A DNA stretch of 64,000 nucleotides from Candidatus Altimarinota bacterium (GCA_943356435.1 CALREY010000004.1:1-64000), one strand, 5' to 3'; positions 1 through 11,600 are shown, counted from the stretch's first letter. Notes: a model not told the origin generated them from the letters alone. Translations and numbers: made by a program.

Positions 1-462
1 GTAGCTTAATGTTTCTCATTCAAACGCTCATGCTATACTATATTCATTTCTTGTACTTGTTGTACTATACACATACTGTTTATCTGTTAGTGGGTCTGTT
101 GGTATTTTATCTAGTTTATCTACATTTGTTTTCACTGTTTCTCAGAATGTTCATTGTAACCATGCTGTTGCTCAACTATATGTGATTATTATTGTTTCAC
201 TTGGTTGTGGATAGCTTCATGCTTCTAGATTAAATAGTTCTAATCAGCTTTTCATTGTTGATAGGTCACTTGTTCTTACACTATCTCTTGCATTTGCACT
301 ATATCATTGTAGGCTTACAAACGCTATTGTTCACAAAATAGCTAATATTGTTATTACTACTATTAGTTCCACTAATGTGAATCCCTTATTTGTTATTCTT
401 TTGTAGCCTCCTTCCTTTTTAAAAGGAAGAAATTTAGGATGGATTATTTCTTGTTTTTTCAT
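1..462 (-). CDS. type IV prepilin-like protein (C-terminus beyond window)
   Basis: The frame is open with UGA as Gly from the ATG at 462 to the window edge. After a leader of about 27 residues comes the class III-like prepilin signal KGFTLVELIVVITILAILG, the cleavage/methylation site (G|FTLVE) plus the hydrophobic assembly helix. It then matches the first 130 residues of the adhesins at 1835-6145 and 14695-17133 (QGYSANARDS, LDKIPTDPLT, RNEYSIAGAFEGET), so it is a third paralog and may also continue into a large adhesin. The leader is odd: its codons FLPFKKEGG are supplied by a palindromic repeat lying in frame (403-441). Role in pilus or surface attachment is inferred from the family. Confidence 0.8.
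403..441. repeat. palindromic element in the prepilin leader
   Basis: CCTTCCTTTTTAAAAGGAAG palindrome followed by AAATTTAGGATGG, a degenerate copy of the dispersed GC-rich element family. It lies inside the coding sequence between the start codon and the prepilin cleavage site and is translated in frame. Confidence 0.7.
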
Positions 463-505
463 AGTTTTTTATTATATTTTATATCTAATTTATTTTATTA
501 AAAAA

Positions 506-540
506 AAGCAAAATAAAAATATATTTTTTTATTTTGCTTT
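506..540 (-). terminator. bidirectional hairpin
   Basis: AAAGCAAAATAAAAA pairs with TTTTTATTTTGCTTT around a short AT loop. It sits downstream of dapD on the minus strand, behind a first terminator, and upstream of the prepilin. Confidence 0.5.
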
Positions 541-570
541 GACAGATTCTATTATTATTTCTTAATTAAA

Positions 571-602
571 AAAGGAGTCAATTATATGCAATTGACTCCT
601 TT
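571..602 (-). terminator. dapD Rho-independent terminator
   Basis: AAAGGAGTCAATT pairs with AATTGACTCCTTT (13 bp stem). On the minus strand it is followed by a T-rich run and ends the dapD transcript. Confidence 0.8.
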
Positions 603-648
603 TAAACTAATAATTATTCGCCAAACTATATTTCAAGTTAAAGAATTA

Positions 649-1716
649 TTAATTTTTTGAGGTCAAGTCATCATTTCTTTCAAAACGTTTCATATTTTCC
701 TCAGAATTATTAAACAGTAAGTATTCACCTGGAAGTACTTCTACTTCACTGATAATACGTTTAGCACGGTTGATGATAATCATCGTCTCATGTTGACCTT
801 GAATACCATCTGGAGTTCCAGCCTTTACATAGTCACCGTAGTTTGTTGATAAATTGTCTCTAAAGTCTCTGAGTGGTGTACCTTTTGATATATCAACACC
901 AGAGCCCCAGAAATTATTGTTACCAATAATCATACCAGTACCAATACGACAACGAGTTCCAAAAAAATTGTTATCGCCTACTACAACAGGATGTTCATTG
1001 ACAGGAGAAAGTACTCCCTCCATTGAAACAAATGAACCGATTTTGTTTCTATGACCGATTTGAACACAACTTGCAATTGAGCAATGTCCATCGAGTAGAT
1101 TTTCATCCCCGATAGAAGTACCCATATTTACAGTTGCACCGAACATCAAAGTATTTGCTCTACCTAAATGTGCACCAAATCGTACAAAAGATGTAGGGGC
1201 AAAACGATTTTCATTCAAATCATTAAATAATAACCAGGAAGGAAATTTATCATTAGAACCTTCTTCTCCTGGTATTCCAGCTATCGACATTTCAATAGTT
1301 GGCAATGCAGCAAATATTTTTGTTAAAGGATGTCTATGTGCAGGGTCAAGAGAATTCAATGAACCATTTGAAAACAACTGGAGAATCAAATAAGCCTCTT
1401 GTAAATTACTAGGTGGCTCATTTGTTTCCATTACACATATAAATGCATTTTCTTTGCCTTTTTGCTGAATTTTAGCCATAAAATCAGCAGAACCTTTATG
1501 ATTAGTATTTGTAAATACATATTCCAAATTAATCAAATCAGCATTTGCTAGACAAAGAATCTGATTTCCACCGGAATAATTAAGTTCACAATGAACAATC
1601 CGTAAAAAATCCTGAACAGCTTCTTTGTTTTGCTCAGTTTGTATAAAAACTTTTTCATAAAAAATACAGTTTTCAGCAATAATACCCAAGCCAACTGCAA
1701 ATACATTGTATTCCAT
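649..1716 (-). CDS. dapD: tetrahydrodipicolinate N-succinyltransferase-like protein
   Basis: 355 residues with a C-terminal left-handed beta-helix made of hexapeptide repeats (about residues 195-300, for example SIGDENLLDGHCSIASCVQI and VVVGDNNFFGTRCRIGTGMI). It resembles the long DapD type, which succinylates tetrahydrodipicolinate in the lysine/diaminopimelate pathway; another hexapeptide acyltransferase cannot be excluded. The start at 1716 is chosen because GAGG lies 8 bases upstream of that ATG; the frame itself is open for 27 more codons. About 32 glycines use GGN and none uses UGA, whereas neighbours use UGA freely. With the Shine-Dalgarno, its own promoter and its own terminator, it looks like a recently acquired standard-code gene. 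No other lysine-pathway gene is in the window. Confidence 0.75.
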   Translation of the reverse strand: MEYNVFAVGLGIIAENCIFYEKVFIQTEQNKEAVQDFLRIVHCELNYSGGNQILCLANADLINLEYVFTNTNHKGSADFMAKIQQKGKENAFICVMETNEPPSNLQEAYLILQLFSNGSLNSLDPAHRHPLTKIFAALPTIEMSIAGIPGEEGSNDKFPSWLLFNDLNENRFAPTSFVRFGAHLGRANTLMFGATVNMGTSIGDENLLDGHCSIASCVQIGHRNKIGSFVSMEGVLSPVNEHPVVVGDNNFFGTRCRIGTGMIIGNNNFWGSGVDISKGTPLRDFRDNLSTNYGDYVKAGTPDGIQGQHETMIIINRAKRIISEVEVLPGEYLLFNNSEENMKRFERNDDLTSKN

Positions 1717-1760
1717 ACTATACCTCAATTTTGTTTTTGTTTTTGCGAAATTGCAAAAAT

Positions 1761-1788
1761 ATAATAAAACAATAGCTAATTTTGTCAA
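1761..1788 (-). promoter_or_regulatory. dapD promoter
   Basis: On the minus strand, TTGACA (1783-1788), a 16-base spacer and TATTAT (1761-1766) lie about 45 bases before the dapD start. Confidence 0.6.
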
Positions 1789-1801
1789 ATTCATCAAATA
1801 A

Positions 1802-1829
1802 AAAAGAAAGTCTTATAAGACTTTCTTTT
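1802..1829 (-). terminator. terminator of the giant adhesin
   Basis: AAAAGAAAGTCTTATAAGACTTTCTTTT is a perfect hairpin just after the adhesin stop codon, followed on the minus strand by T residues. Confidence 0.75.
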
Positions 1830-1834
1830 AAATA

Positions 1835-4800
1835 TTATCTAACTAATTGATATCAATTTCCTCACCATCATATAGCTGTTCAAGATCTATTATCATAAGC
1901 TGCAGAAGCTGCACTAGTTGTACTTGCAGCATTTTGAGCATCATAACAACCAAAATAAAGTGTTGAACTAGCATGAATTCAAGTAAGAATTCACCATGAA
2001 CCAGAAGTAGTATACAATGCTCATCAACATGCTTGATAAGTAAATCAAGTTAATGCTGTTGCTCAGAATGTTCTTTGCATATTAGTATAAAAATTTGTAT
2101 TATATCAACATGTATCAGTTACTCAGTGATTAGAATACCATGATACTGCTGTGTTTCTATTATATATTGTTTGATAACCATTACATATATTCCATACTTG
2201 AGTAGGATTTAGAGCATTCCAAGTAGTATCAGCTAGATTTGCACTTGCTGTAGTTAAACTAGTAAGTGAAGATGCATTATTTGCAGCGGTATTAGTTCAT
2301 ACTAATACGTTATATTGCATTTTTCTAACTAATGTCCAACCTCCTCAATCAGTTGTCATATCACAATATACTTGAAATGCTGCATTTGCATCTGGTTTTA
2401 TCCAATATACTCAGTTTCAAGTAGAATATCAAGCATCCTTTATAGCTTTACAACTCTTACCTGGAAAACTAGATATGCTTCATAGTGAAGTTTCAGTTTC
2501 TTTTTTTACAAATATAGAATATCATCAACTACTTACACAGGCACTTGTAGTAGTAGAATATCAAACTGCTGACGGACAATTTCAATTCCATTTAAATCAA
2601 TAAGTTGCCCAGTTATTTACTCCATAAGAAGTATTTGCTAACCACATACTATTATTACTTGTATTTGCTCACCAATATATTAATGTATCGGTATATCAAG
2701 CTCTACTAAATAGATTATCTTCATATATATATGCTGCATCTGAAGATCCACCATATACTGTTCATAAAAACATATTTTCAAAATTTCACCCATTTTTTAG
2801 ATTAAATATTACATATTTTCAATTTTGATGTACTATTTTTACTTTTGTATAATCTAATGTACTATTTCATAATTTTGCTAAGTCTCAACCACAATTCGTA
2901 GATGTACTAGTACAAGCTGTTCAAGCATTATAAACATTAGTTCAATCATATGAAACTACATTTGATAACAAAGTCCATCAACCAGAACTATTTGTCATAT
3001 CACAATACACTTTGAATGCTGCACTTGCATTTGGTTTTATCCAATATACTCAACTAGAGAATACAGAACCATTCCATGGACTTCAAGCAAGAGTATTTTT
3101 CCAAGTTGATTTATCTATTAAATCATTACAGTTTAGAGGATATTGTTCTACTCAACTAGTATTTTTAAATAAATATCCTGTAGTAGTATTTCAAGACCAT
3201 TGAGAATCACAACTAGTTCATCCATTATTAAAATATCAACTATCACAAGTATATCTACACTCAGTAGTACTAGCTGAAATATTATAAGAAGTAGTAGAAT
3301 TTGCAGGTAACCAAGCAGATCCATTCCATGTTTGGGTATAACTTCATACTGTATTCCATGAAGAATTTGCTGGTTTTGCAGGACATGTATATGTTTGTGT
3401 ATTTGCTACACAATTTCATGCAATATTTGTAGTATTTGCTACTAGACTTGCTGGTCATTGTGTAGTTGTAGTACATGTATAGTTTGTTTTTGTTGCTGTT
3501 ATTGTATTACATGTACTTCCATAATTTCTTGTAGTAGTGAAATTACCAGCATCATCTGCAAATACATTTGTTCCACATACATTGATTGTTGCACTTGCTC
3601 AAGCTGCTCAAAAACTTCAACTAACTGTATAATTATTTATAGTCCAATGTGCATAATATGTGATATTATCTATTACATTTGTTGCTGTTGTTATTAGTGT
3701 TCAACCACTTATCAATGTAAACCATCCATCAAATGTATATCCTGTTTTAAATACTGTTGATAGTACTCATACTGCTGTATTATAATCTACATTTTTTGTA
3801 GTTGGACTTGGTGTTCATCCTCCATTTTCATCAAATGTTACTATATATTGTCTCGTTGCACTACAATTTGCAGTTGTTGCTCATGTTGATGAACATGTCC
3901 AAGTATATGATCATGCTGCTATTGTTACCGAACTTGATGTTCATACACTACATAAATTTGTAGATGGTACATTTGTTTGTGATGTTCAATCTGTACTTCA
4001 ACATACTCAGTTTTGTAACCATTGTGAGTAGAATGTTGTATCTGTTGTTATTGTTGTTCATGTAGAAATTTGTGTTCATCCACTAGTTTGTGTATACCAT
4101 CCATTGAATGTATATCATGCTCTTGTTGGATTACTTGCTAATGTTCATACTGCTGTATTATATGTCACACTTTTACTTGTTGGTGTATGACCTGTTCCTC
4201 AATTTCCATCAAATGTTACTGTATAATCATTTATACTCCATTGTGCATAGTATGTTGTATCTGTTGTTATAGTTGTTCCTGTTGTGATTTGTGTTCAGCC
4301 ACTTGTTAGTGTATACCATCATGTAAATGTATATCATGCTTTAGTTGGATTACTTGGAAGTGTTCATACTGCTGTATTGTATGTCACACTTTTACTTGTT
4401 GGTGTATGACCTGATCCTCCATTTCCATCAAATGTTACTGTAAGCATATTTGCATCACAGATTGTTCCATTCCATGTATATCATGAATCACAATTATAAT
4501 CACATGTTGCTTGAGTTTCTCACCAGTTTGTACTTGGTGTCCATGCATTTCAATCCCATGTTTGAGTATATGTTGTTGCTGTACTTGCTGTTGCATTATT
4601 TGGGATACTTCATCCACAATTTGCACTTTGTGTATTGGCTACACAGCTACTTCCATTCCATGTATAGTTTAGGTTACATATGAAGTTACATGTACTTGTA
4701 CTACTTGTTACATTAAATTCTCAGATTTCTATTGGTAACCATGTTGTTCCATTCCATGTTTGTGTTATGTTATTTGCTGTATTCCAATGTGCATCTGTTG

Positions 4801-6145
4801 GTAGGCTTGTACAATTTGTTGTTTGTGTATCTGCTGTACAACTTGTTCCATTCCAGCTATAGTTTGTATCACATGTAAATGTACACAATCATGGTGTTGT
4901 ATTATGTAGCCAATTTGTACTTACACTTTGGCTTGTTGCTGTTGAGTGTGCATTACTTGGTACTGTATTTCCACATATATCTTGTACACATGCTCATGCT
5001 TGTTCTACATAGCCATTTGTTGTACAATTTGTATTTATATTTTCATTTGATATTTGGATGTTTCAGTTATTACATACTGCTAGGGCTCCATAACTATTTA
5101 TTCCATTTGAGATATTTACTGTTTTTGTTACACTCTCTCATAGACCATGTGCTATATTTCCATATGTATATCCATTTTCTGTTCATCATTCACAATTTAA
5201 AAATGTTAATGATGATTCACTTAATGTTTGTTTTAAATTATTACTTACTAATGCTCTTGAGATTAATTTACTTGCATTATTTGGTGCGAATAAATTTATA
5301 TCTGTATTTACTAATTCTTTATAGTTTTCATTTGTTTCTAATATTGTTCCGCTATAGTTTTCTTGTAGATTCTTTAGCATTGTTATTCTGTTGTTTTCAC
5401 TTTCTGATAGTGTATTACATCACAGATTATCTGTATAAGCTACTAATTTATTTGGTGTAAATTCAAATCATCAATCATATTTGAATTTACTTGTTTTAAA
5501 TGAGCTTGGTAGATTTTCATATCAATTAAATACTAGGCTTTTGTTATTTATTATTTCTAGTAAATCTGTTCATGTGCTTGTATCATTTGTTACTATCGTT
5601 GGAAGTGATAGTATATCACATATTGTTCATGATAGGGTTTTTATCATTTTTCAGTTATATGATCATAACACCATTGCTTTTGTTGTTGTTTCTCAGGCAT
5701 TGGCTTGAAGCTTCCCCTTCCCTAATTTTAGGGAAGGTTGGGATGGGTTAAGTACTATTTCATCTCATTCTATGATTCATCACAACTCATATTCATTTCT
5801 ATTTCATGATACTGAATATGTATATTCTTTTTCTGTTAATGGGTCTAGAGGTAATCTATCTATTTTTGATATATTTGTTTTCAATGTTTCTCCATATACT
5901 CATTGTGACCATACTATTGATCATGAATATGTGATATTCACTCCATTTGTAGGCTCAGGATATTTACCTGCTTCTAATTCATATAGTTCTAATCATGATT
6001 TAATTGTTGATACATCACTTATTCTCACTGCATCTCTTGATTGTTCACTATATCATTGCAGACTAATAAACGCAATTGTTCATAAAATTGCTAATATTGC
6101 TATTGTTACTATTAGTTCTACTAATGTAAAAGCTTTTTTATTCAT
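1835..6145 (-). CDS. giant prepilin-type surface adhesin with InlB-like and fibrinogen-like domains
   Basis: 1436 residues, one open frame with UGA as Gly. It starts MNKKAFTLVELIVTIAILAI, a prepilin cleavage/methylation signal with only a short leader. Residues 1-270 match the paralog at 14695-17133. A Cys-rich part with repeated YTWNG-x-x-C units follows (about 400-570). Next are several repeats of about 73 residues of the Listeria-Bacteroides (InlB B) type, with VTFDGNGG and GYTFTGWYT motifs (about 565-830). Two fibrinogen-like modules with VYWIKP and YCDMT-GGW (about 1010-1060 and 1235-1270) complete it, and it ends GGNGYQLVR. The architecture implies a surface protein assembled or exported through the type IV pilus machinery that binds a host or neighbour surface; binding is inference. 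Residues around 133-146 are encoded by a palindromic element. Confidence 0.85.
4095..4440 (-). repeat. tandem adhesin repeat, about 219 bp unit
   Basis: Near-identical blocks, such as GTCACACTTTTACTTGTTGG near 4164 and again near 4383, lie 219 bp apart. They encode consecutive InlB-type repeats of 73 residues. Confidence 0.75.
5711..5750. repeat. palindromic element inside the giant adhesin
   Basis: CTTCCCCTTCCCTAATTTTA followed by GGGAAGGTTGGGATGGGTTAA. It is read in frame on the minus strand as LNPSQPSLKLGKGKL, where the paralog at 14695-17133 has the shorter MNNNSFLKV. Confidence 0.85.
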
Positions 6146-6247
6146 ATTTTCACTATTAATAAATATATATATAATTTATTTTAACATATATATTTTATTA
6201 TTTGAAGAATTTCAACTTGACATAATAAAAGTATTATTTTTAATAAA

Positions 6248-6279
6248 AAATCTACAATATAAATTTATATTGTAGATTT
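6248..6279. terminator. bidirectional terminator
   Basis: AAATCTACAATATAAA and its complement TTTATATTGTAGATTT form a long perfect palindrome directly after the channel gene stop codon (minus strand). Confidence 0.7.
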
Positions 6280-6288
6280 AATTAATTA

Positions 6289-7143
6289 TTATTCAATATC
6301 AACTTTCACATAATATCATTCACCACATTTCATACAGAAATTTGCATATCTAGGATTAAATGTTCTACATCTACGACATTCTTTTAATTTCGTATTTTTA
6401 TTTAGCATATTTTCGCTTTCTGAAGATTCCATGAATACCATTATAGTTATAGCTCAAAACAATGCTCAAATCAATGGTCATAAAAATATCAAAATACTTC
6501 AAATAATCTTTCATCAATCAGATATAGGAGACATATCTCAGTATCAAACTGTAGACATAGTAACTAGTCACCACCATAATGAACTTCATATAGATGTAAA
6601 TGGAGTTCAAACTATATTTTTTTCTAGGTAATATACAAAAAATGAACCTAAAAATAATATAACTATGTACAGTACCAAAACTGCTCTGTATTCTTCTGAA
6701 TAATTCTTTAATGATTTAATAAATCAGTCTGTAAGTGGAATAATCTTTATAAGTCTAAGAATTCTAAATACTCTTATTAATCTAAGAATTTTTAAATAGT
6801 CTCAAATAACTATAAGTCATAAGAAGAAAGGTAAAAATGACAATAAATCTATAATCTTTGATGGTGAAAATACAAAAGAAATTTTATTTTTTACACAGAT
6901 GAATCTATATACATATTCCAACAAAAACGCAGCAGATATAAATGCATCTAGATAAAAGATTTCTACGCTATACCTAGTGAAATTGTTTCATATACTTTCA
7001 AAAATAAGAAGTATAGGAAAAAAAATAATCAACATCAAAAGTCCAGTGCTTAAAAATCTTCATAATTCGGATTTAGGATCATCCAAAATATTATCGTACA
7101 CTTCTCTATTATATGACAGATAATTTCTTATTTTTTCTACCAC
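6289..7143 (-). CDS. voltage-gated-type K+ channel with C-terminal zinc ribbon
   Basis: 284 residues. A cytosolic N-terminus, S1-S4-like helices including an Arg-rich S4 (LRLIRVFRILRLIKI), S5, a pore loop with MSTVGYGDMS and S6 (LIFLGPLIGALFGAITI) match the six-transmembrane K+ channel family. Both glycines of the GYG filter are UGA codons, which is strong proof of the recoding. The tail (last 45 residues) carries CRRC-x9-CMKC, a four-Cys zinc ribbon not usual in Kv-type channels. The start is probably the GTG at 7143, since no ATG precedes the conserved N-terminus; this is less certain than the rest. It probably sets membrane potential or K+ flux. Confidence 0.85.
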
Positions 7144-7199
7144 AATAAATAATTTATATATTAATATGATTATATTTTAGCATATTAAAAATAATAAAA

Positions 7200-7241
7200 C
7201 AAAAAAAAGACTATATTTTGTTTTAAATTAGTCTTTTTTTG
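7200..7241 (-). terminator. terminator of the M48 protease gene
   Basis: AAAAAAAGACTA and TAGTCTTTTTTT flank a 16-base loop, just past the stop at 7256 on the minus strand. Confidence 0.7.
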
Positions 7242-7255
7242 TGAACAGTTTATTT

Positions 7256-8494
7256 TTATTTATTAATTTTATCTAGAGCAGATAATCTTTTCAATACTGT
7301 TGGATGAGAATAGTTAAAAAATTCATAAGCAGGATGTGGTCTCAAATTACTCAGATTATTTCTAGATAATTTAATTAATGCATTTTTTAATTCTATTGGA
7401 TTGAAATTTTTACCTGCATATTCATCAGCTTCATACTCATTTTTTCTAGATAAAATATTTCATAATAATCAAAATACTATAGATATAGGAGTATACAATA
7501 TTCAAAAAGCTACCAATCATAATGCAAAACTAGCTTTATTTGATCACATAGCATAAGATATTTCTGGTATTTTTAATGCTAATCAAAATATATAAAACAT
7601 TATTCCAGTTTGAATAACACTAAAAGCAAGCATTTGAATCGTATGTTTTTTCTTGTAATGTCATATTTCATGAGCCAAAACTCATACCAATTCATCTGTT
7701 GTCAAATCCGAAATTAGTGTATCATACAAAACTATTCTCTTTTTTGGTCAAAATCATGAAAAGTATGCATTAGCTTTTGAGCTTCTTTTTGATCAATCTA
7801 TCACATATATATTATCTAGTTTAAATCATACTCAAGTAGCAAATTTTTCTATAGAAGTTCTCAATTCTCAGTCTTGTAATGGTGTTTGCTTATTAAATAA
7901 TGGTACGATTATACTACTATAAAACATCATCATAAAAACAGAAAAAAATGTAATAACAGCCCAAGAATATAGCCAAAAATTATTTCCAGTTTTTAAATAT
8001 ATCCAAGTGATAAGTGATAATATTAATAAACCAAATATCATACTTAATAAAAGTGATTTAATAGTATCTAGAAAAAATAATTTTTTAGTAGATTTATTGA
8101 AACCAAATTTTTCTTCTATTACAAATGTAAAATAATATGAAAATGGTAAACTAAGTAGAGTTTGCATGAATACAATTATTCAGAAAAAATATATAGGTCT
8201 AAGTATTTCACTAGTCGTAAATCATGAAACAAAATCATATAAATATCAAAATCCACCAAATAATAAAACTAAAAGCATAGTAAAAAATGATACAAGTCAT
8301 GAAATAGTTCCAAAAATATGTTTTGCTTTTTCATAATTCATAGATTCACTATATTTTTGTGCATCATATATTCAAGCTAATTCTTGTGGTAATTCATTTG
8401 ACCAATTCATTGTATTTAGGTATGAAAGTGTTTTTGATAATACAAATTCAAAAACATACAATCAAATAATTATATAAAATATTGTAGAATACAT
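7256..8494 (-). CDS. M48 family membrane metalloprotease (Ste24/CAAX-type)
   Basis: 412 residues. Several transmembrane helices precede the zinc motif VLAHEIGHYKKKH (HEXXH), a further helix pair and NEYEADEYAG, which supplies the third zinc ligand (Glu). The N-terminal seven-helix-like arrangement and length fit Ste24/CAAX prenyl protease-type M48 peptidases rather than the shorter HtpX. It probably acts in membrane protein quality control; no prenylation substrate is visible. The start ATG at 8494 has no Shine-Dalgarno, as is common here. It stands alone between the channel gene and a divergent giant gene. Confidence 0.85.
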
Positions 8495-8587
8495 TTCGTA
8501 TATGTTAGTAATTAATTTTAGCTTAGTTTACATATAATTATATTTTTTTCAATACAATTAAAATTTTTGTAATAAATCCTCCATTTT

Positions 8588-8616
8588 TTGATTTTAAAAA
8601 ATATAAATGATATAAT
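8588..8616 (+). promoter_or_regulatory. promoter of the 1371-residue protein gene
   Basis: TTGATT (8588-8593), a 17-base spacer and TATAAT (8611-8616) end 26 bases before the ATG at 8643. Confidence 0.6.
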
Positions 8617-8642
8617 TTATATATTAATTTTTATGTTTCTTA

Positions 8643-11600
8643 ATGAATAAATTAATTAAATGACAATTAAATGATTTTTCTATATGAGAACTCAAAAAAT
8701 TGAAAAATGGAAACTATGATTTAAGAAATACCATAAATCAAGTAATACAGAATTTTGATTGAGTTATAAATAAGGAAAATCTAGAAAAGATGAGTAAACT
8801 GCAAGATATTCTTTGACAGGATTTTTTATTGTATTTCTTTGAATATTGTCTTGATAAAGGATTACAAGATGAAGACTATGCATATATTATTATTCCATCA
8901 ATAATAAAATCATGATTAATTAAACAAGATATATTAAATATTCAATTTACAAAATGTTTAGAAATATGTGAAAACAATCAATCATATAATTCTGTTTATA
9001 TTAGAAAATATGTTTTAGCCGCATTTTTGAAATATTGAAATTTAGATGAAAATATAATAAATGATACATATTTACATATACTAAATCTTTGTAAAACAAG
9101 TAATCATAAATATGAATACGCTAGATTCGTACTGAAACATTGTTATACTACTTGAAAAATAAAAAAAACAATTTTAGATGAAACATTTGATGATATAATG
9201 CAATTATCTCAAAAAGATGATGAAATAGCTGAATACCTATTACCTATATATTTAGAAAATTCTAATCTTGATAATGAAAAAATAGAGAATTATTTTTCTA
9301 CAATTCTAAATAATAATCCTAGCCATTTTGAAGAAAAAATATTTTTGCCATACTTGATAAAAACCTGAAAAATAAATCATATTTTATTAGAAAAAGAATT
9401 AATTAATTTTATTGATTTAGCAATCAATAACAATAACTATTCAGCATATATAATTCCATACATAATAAAATATTGAAATATAGATAAAAAAGTCATTAAT
9501 GATACATTTGATAAAGTATTAGATATAGCAAATTATAATAACAATTTTGAACAATGTATACTAAAAGCATATGTTGAGTCAGGATTATTATCAGATGAAA
9601 AAATAAATAAATTAATAAATATATGTTTTGGTGAGAATCAAATTACTATTAGCTATTTGAAACATATTATTCCATGATTGGTAAAAAGTTGAAAAGTAAA
9701 CTCTGAATTATTAAATTCTACTTTTGATTGCGTTTTTAAAGTTGCTGAAACTGATAAATATTTTTCAAATTATGTAATTTTAGCTTATTTAAATACTTGA
9801 AAAATAGAAAAAAATAAGATAAAAGATGCTTATTTAAAAAGTTTAAAAATAGGTATTGATAACATAAGTTTTTCTAACATAGTTATTCCAGATTTTTTAA
9901 ATAATTGATATATAGATACTGAGACATTAAATGAAACTTATGATGAGGTGTATGAAATATCAAAAAATAATTATTGATTTGCAGAAAAAATATTGACAGT
10001 ATATATAAAAAAATTAAATCTAAATAATGAAAAAATAGATCAGATATTCAATGATTGAAAAATAAAAATAAATATTTTGGATTATGTTATTCCATTTTTA
10101 ATAAGAAATTGAAATTTATCAAAAAATACATTAAATAAATATTTTAAAGAAGCTTTTAATTTGGCTGTTAGTAAAAGAAATTATGCTATAAATGTAATTC
10201 CTGCCTTTATCGAATCTGGAAAAATAGATAATAATATACTAGATACTTACTTTCAAAAATCATTAATAATATCAGAATCTAATAGTTATTTCAGAAAACA
10301 TATATTATCTGCATTTATAAATTGCTCTAAAGTATATTTATTATCAATAAATAAAGAGATAGATTGAAAAAATGAATTATTAGATGAATATAGCGAAAAT
10401 AAAGTCATATATGATAGAATATTACAAAATGAATTAAAAGATTTAAAACTATTTGATTATGTAAAAGCAAATTTTACGGATATAGATAAACTAAAAAATA
10501 TAGATAAATTCTTGAATTATTTAAATATAGATTTTGATTTATTTTTTAATAATTTTGATGAATTAATTGGAGAAACAAAAAATAAATCCCTAGAGTTAGC
10601 TTACTTCAGATTATGATTAAGGTTTTGAGTATTTGATGATAATAGCCAAACAGATTTCCCTATTAATAAGCAAAATATAATTAATTACTTGGACTTAGAT
10701 ACTGCATTATTCAATTTTGATATCGATAAATGATTGGAAATAAGTCCAAAACCATGGACTAAAAAATGGTTTTTGGAAGATTTATCTAGACTTGATTATT
10801 TGAATTCTTACTCATTGAAATCATTTGCTAAATTTGGTGCAATTATTTGAGAATGATTGATAAAATCAAGTCAAGATAGTATAAGTATGAAAAAATACTA
10901 TAATCATTTATTTAAGATAATATCTCAAGAAAAAAACAGAAGCTCAATATTGCAAATATCTGAAATATTTAATCTAATATTAAAAAATGATAATTATCAT
11001 ATATTTGATGAATTAGTAGAACATAAATTTCCCATTTGAACTTGTTTTGAAAATTTTGTAAATAAACATAATATTTCAAATAAATGAAGAACTATATTGA
11101 CACTATTGATAGCTCGTGAAATCAGAAATAGCTTTCAAATATGGAAAAATGATCAAAATAAAGAAGAAGTAGCATATGATAATGTAGAAACTATGTTACA
11201 GTGAGTATATCAAAAACTAATAAAATATTCTCAAATAATAGATAAATACGATAATCTACCTATGAAAACTTCTATATGATTGGAATACGAAGTGACTAAT
11301 AGTATAGCAGAATGATACAAAGATGAAATATGATCAGACTATAAACAAGATATATCTATAATGTCTGAATATGCTTGAATAGCGAGCTGAAATGATGCAG
11401 TTCATGAAATAGCTACAGAGCCAACTGATAATCCATATTTAATGATTTTGGAAACTCAATTATTACAAGACTTGGATTTCCTAGATTTGAATTTCAAAAA
11501 ACAAGACTATGAAAAATGATCTCGTTGACTACATATTACTTGTTGATGAGAGTATTGAGTAGTATTAAATAAAAATGCTTTTTTTATAAATAATCTGTTA

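Noticed and set aside
854-1054. Plus-strand ORF over the dapD gene
   Set aside because: Antisense shadow of dapD; no start signal, and the hexapeptide-repeat protein on the minus strand explains the open frame.
3458-5460. Several Cys-, Leu- and Tyr-rich plus-strand ORFs
   Set aside because: They are shadows of the giant adhesin; low-complexity translation arises from its Thr/Asn-rich codons read backwards.
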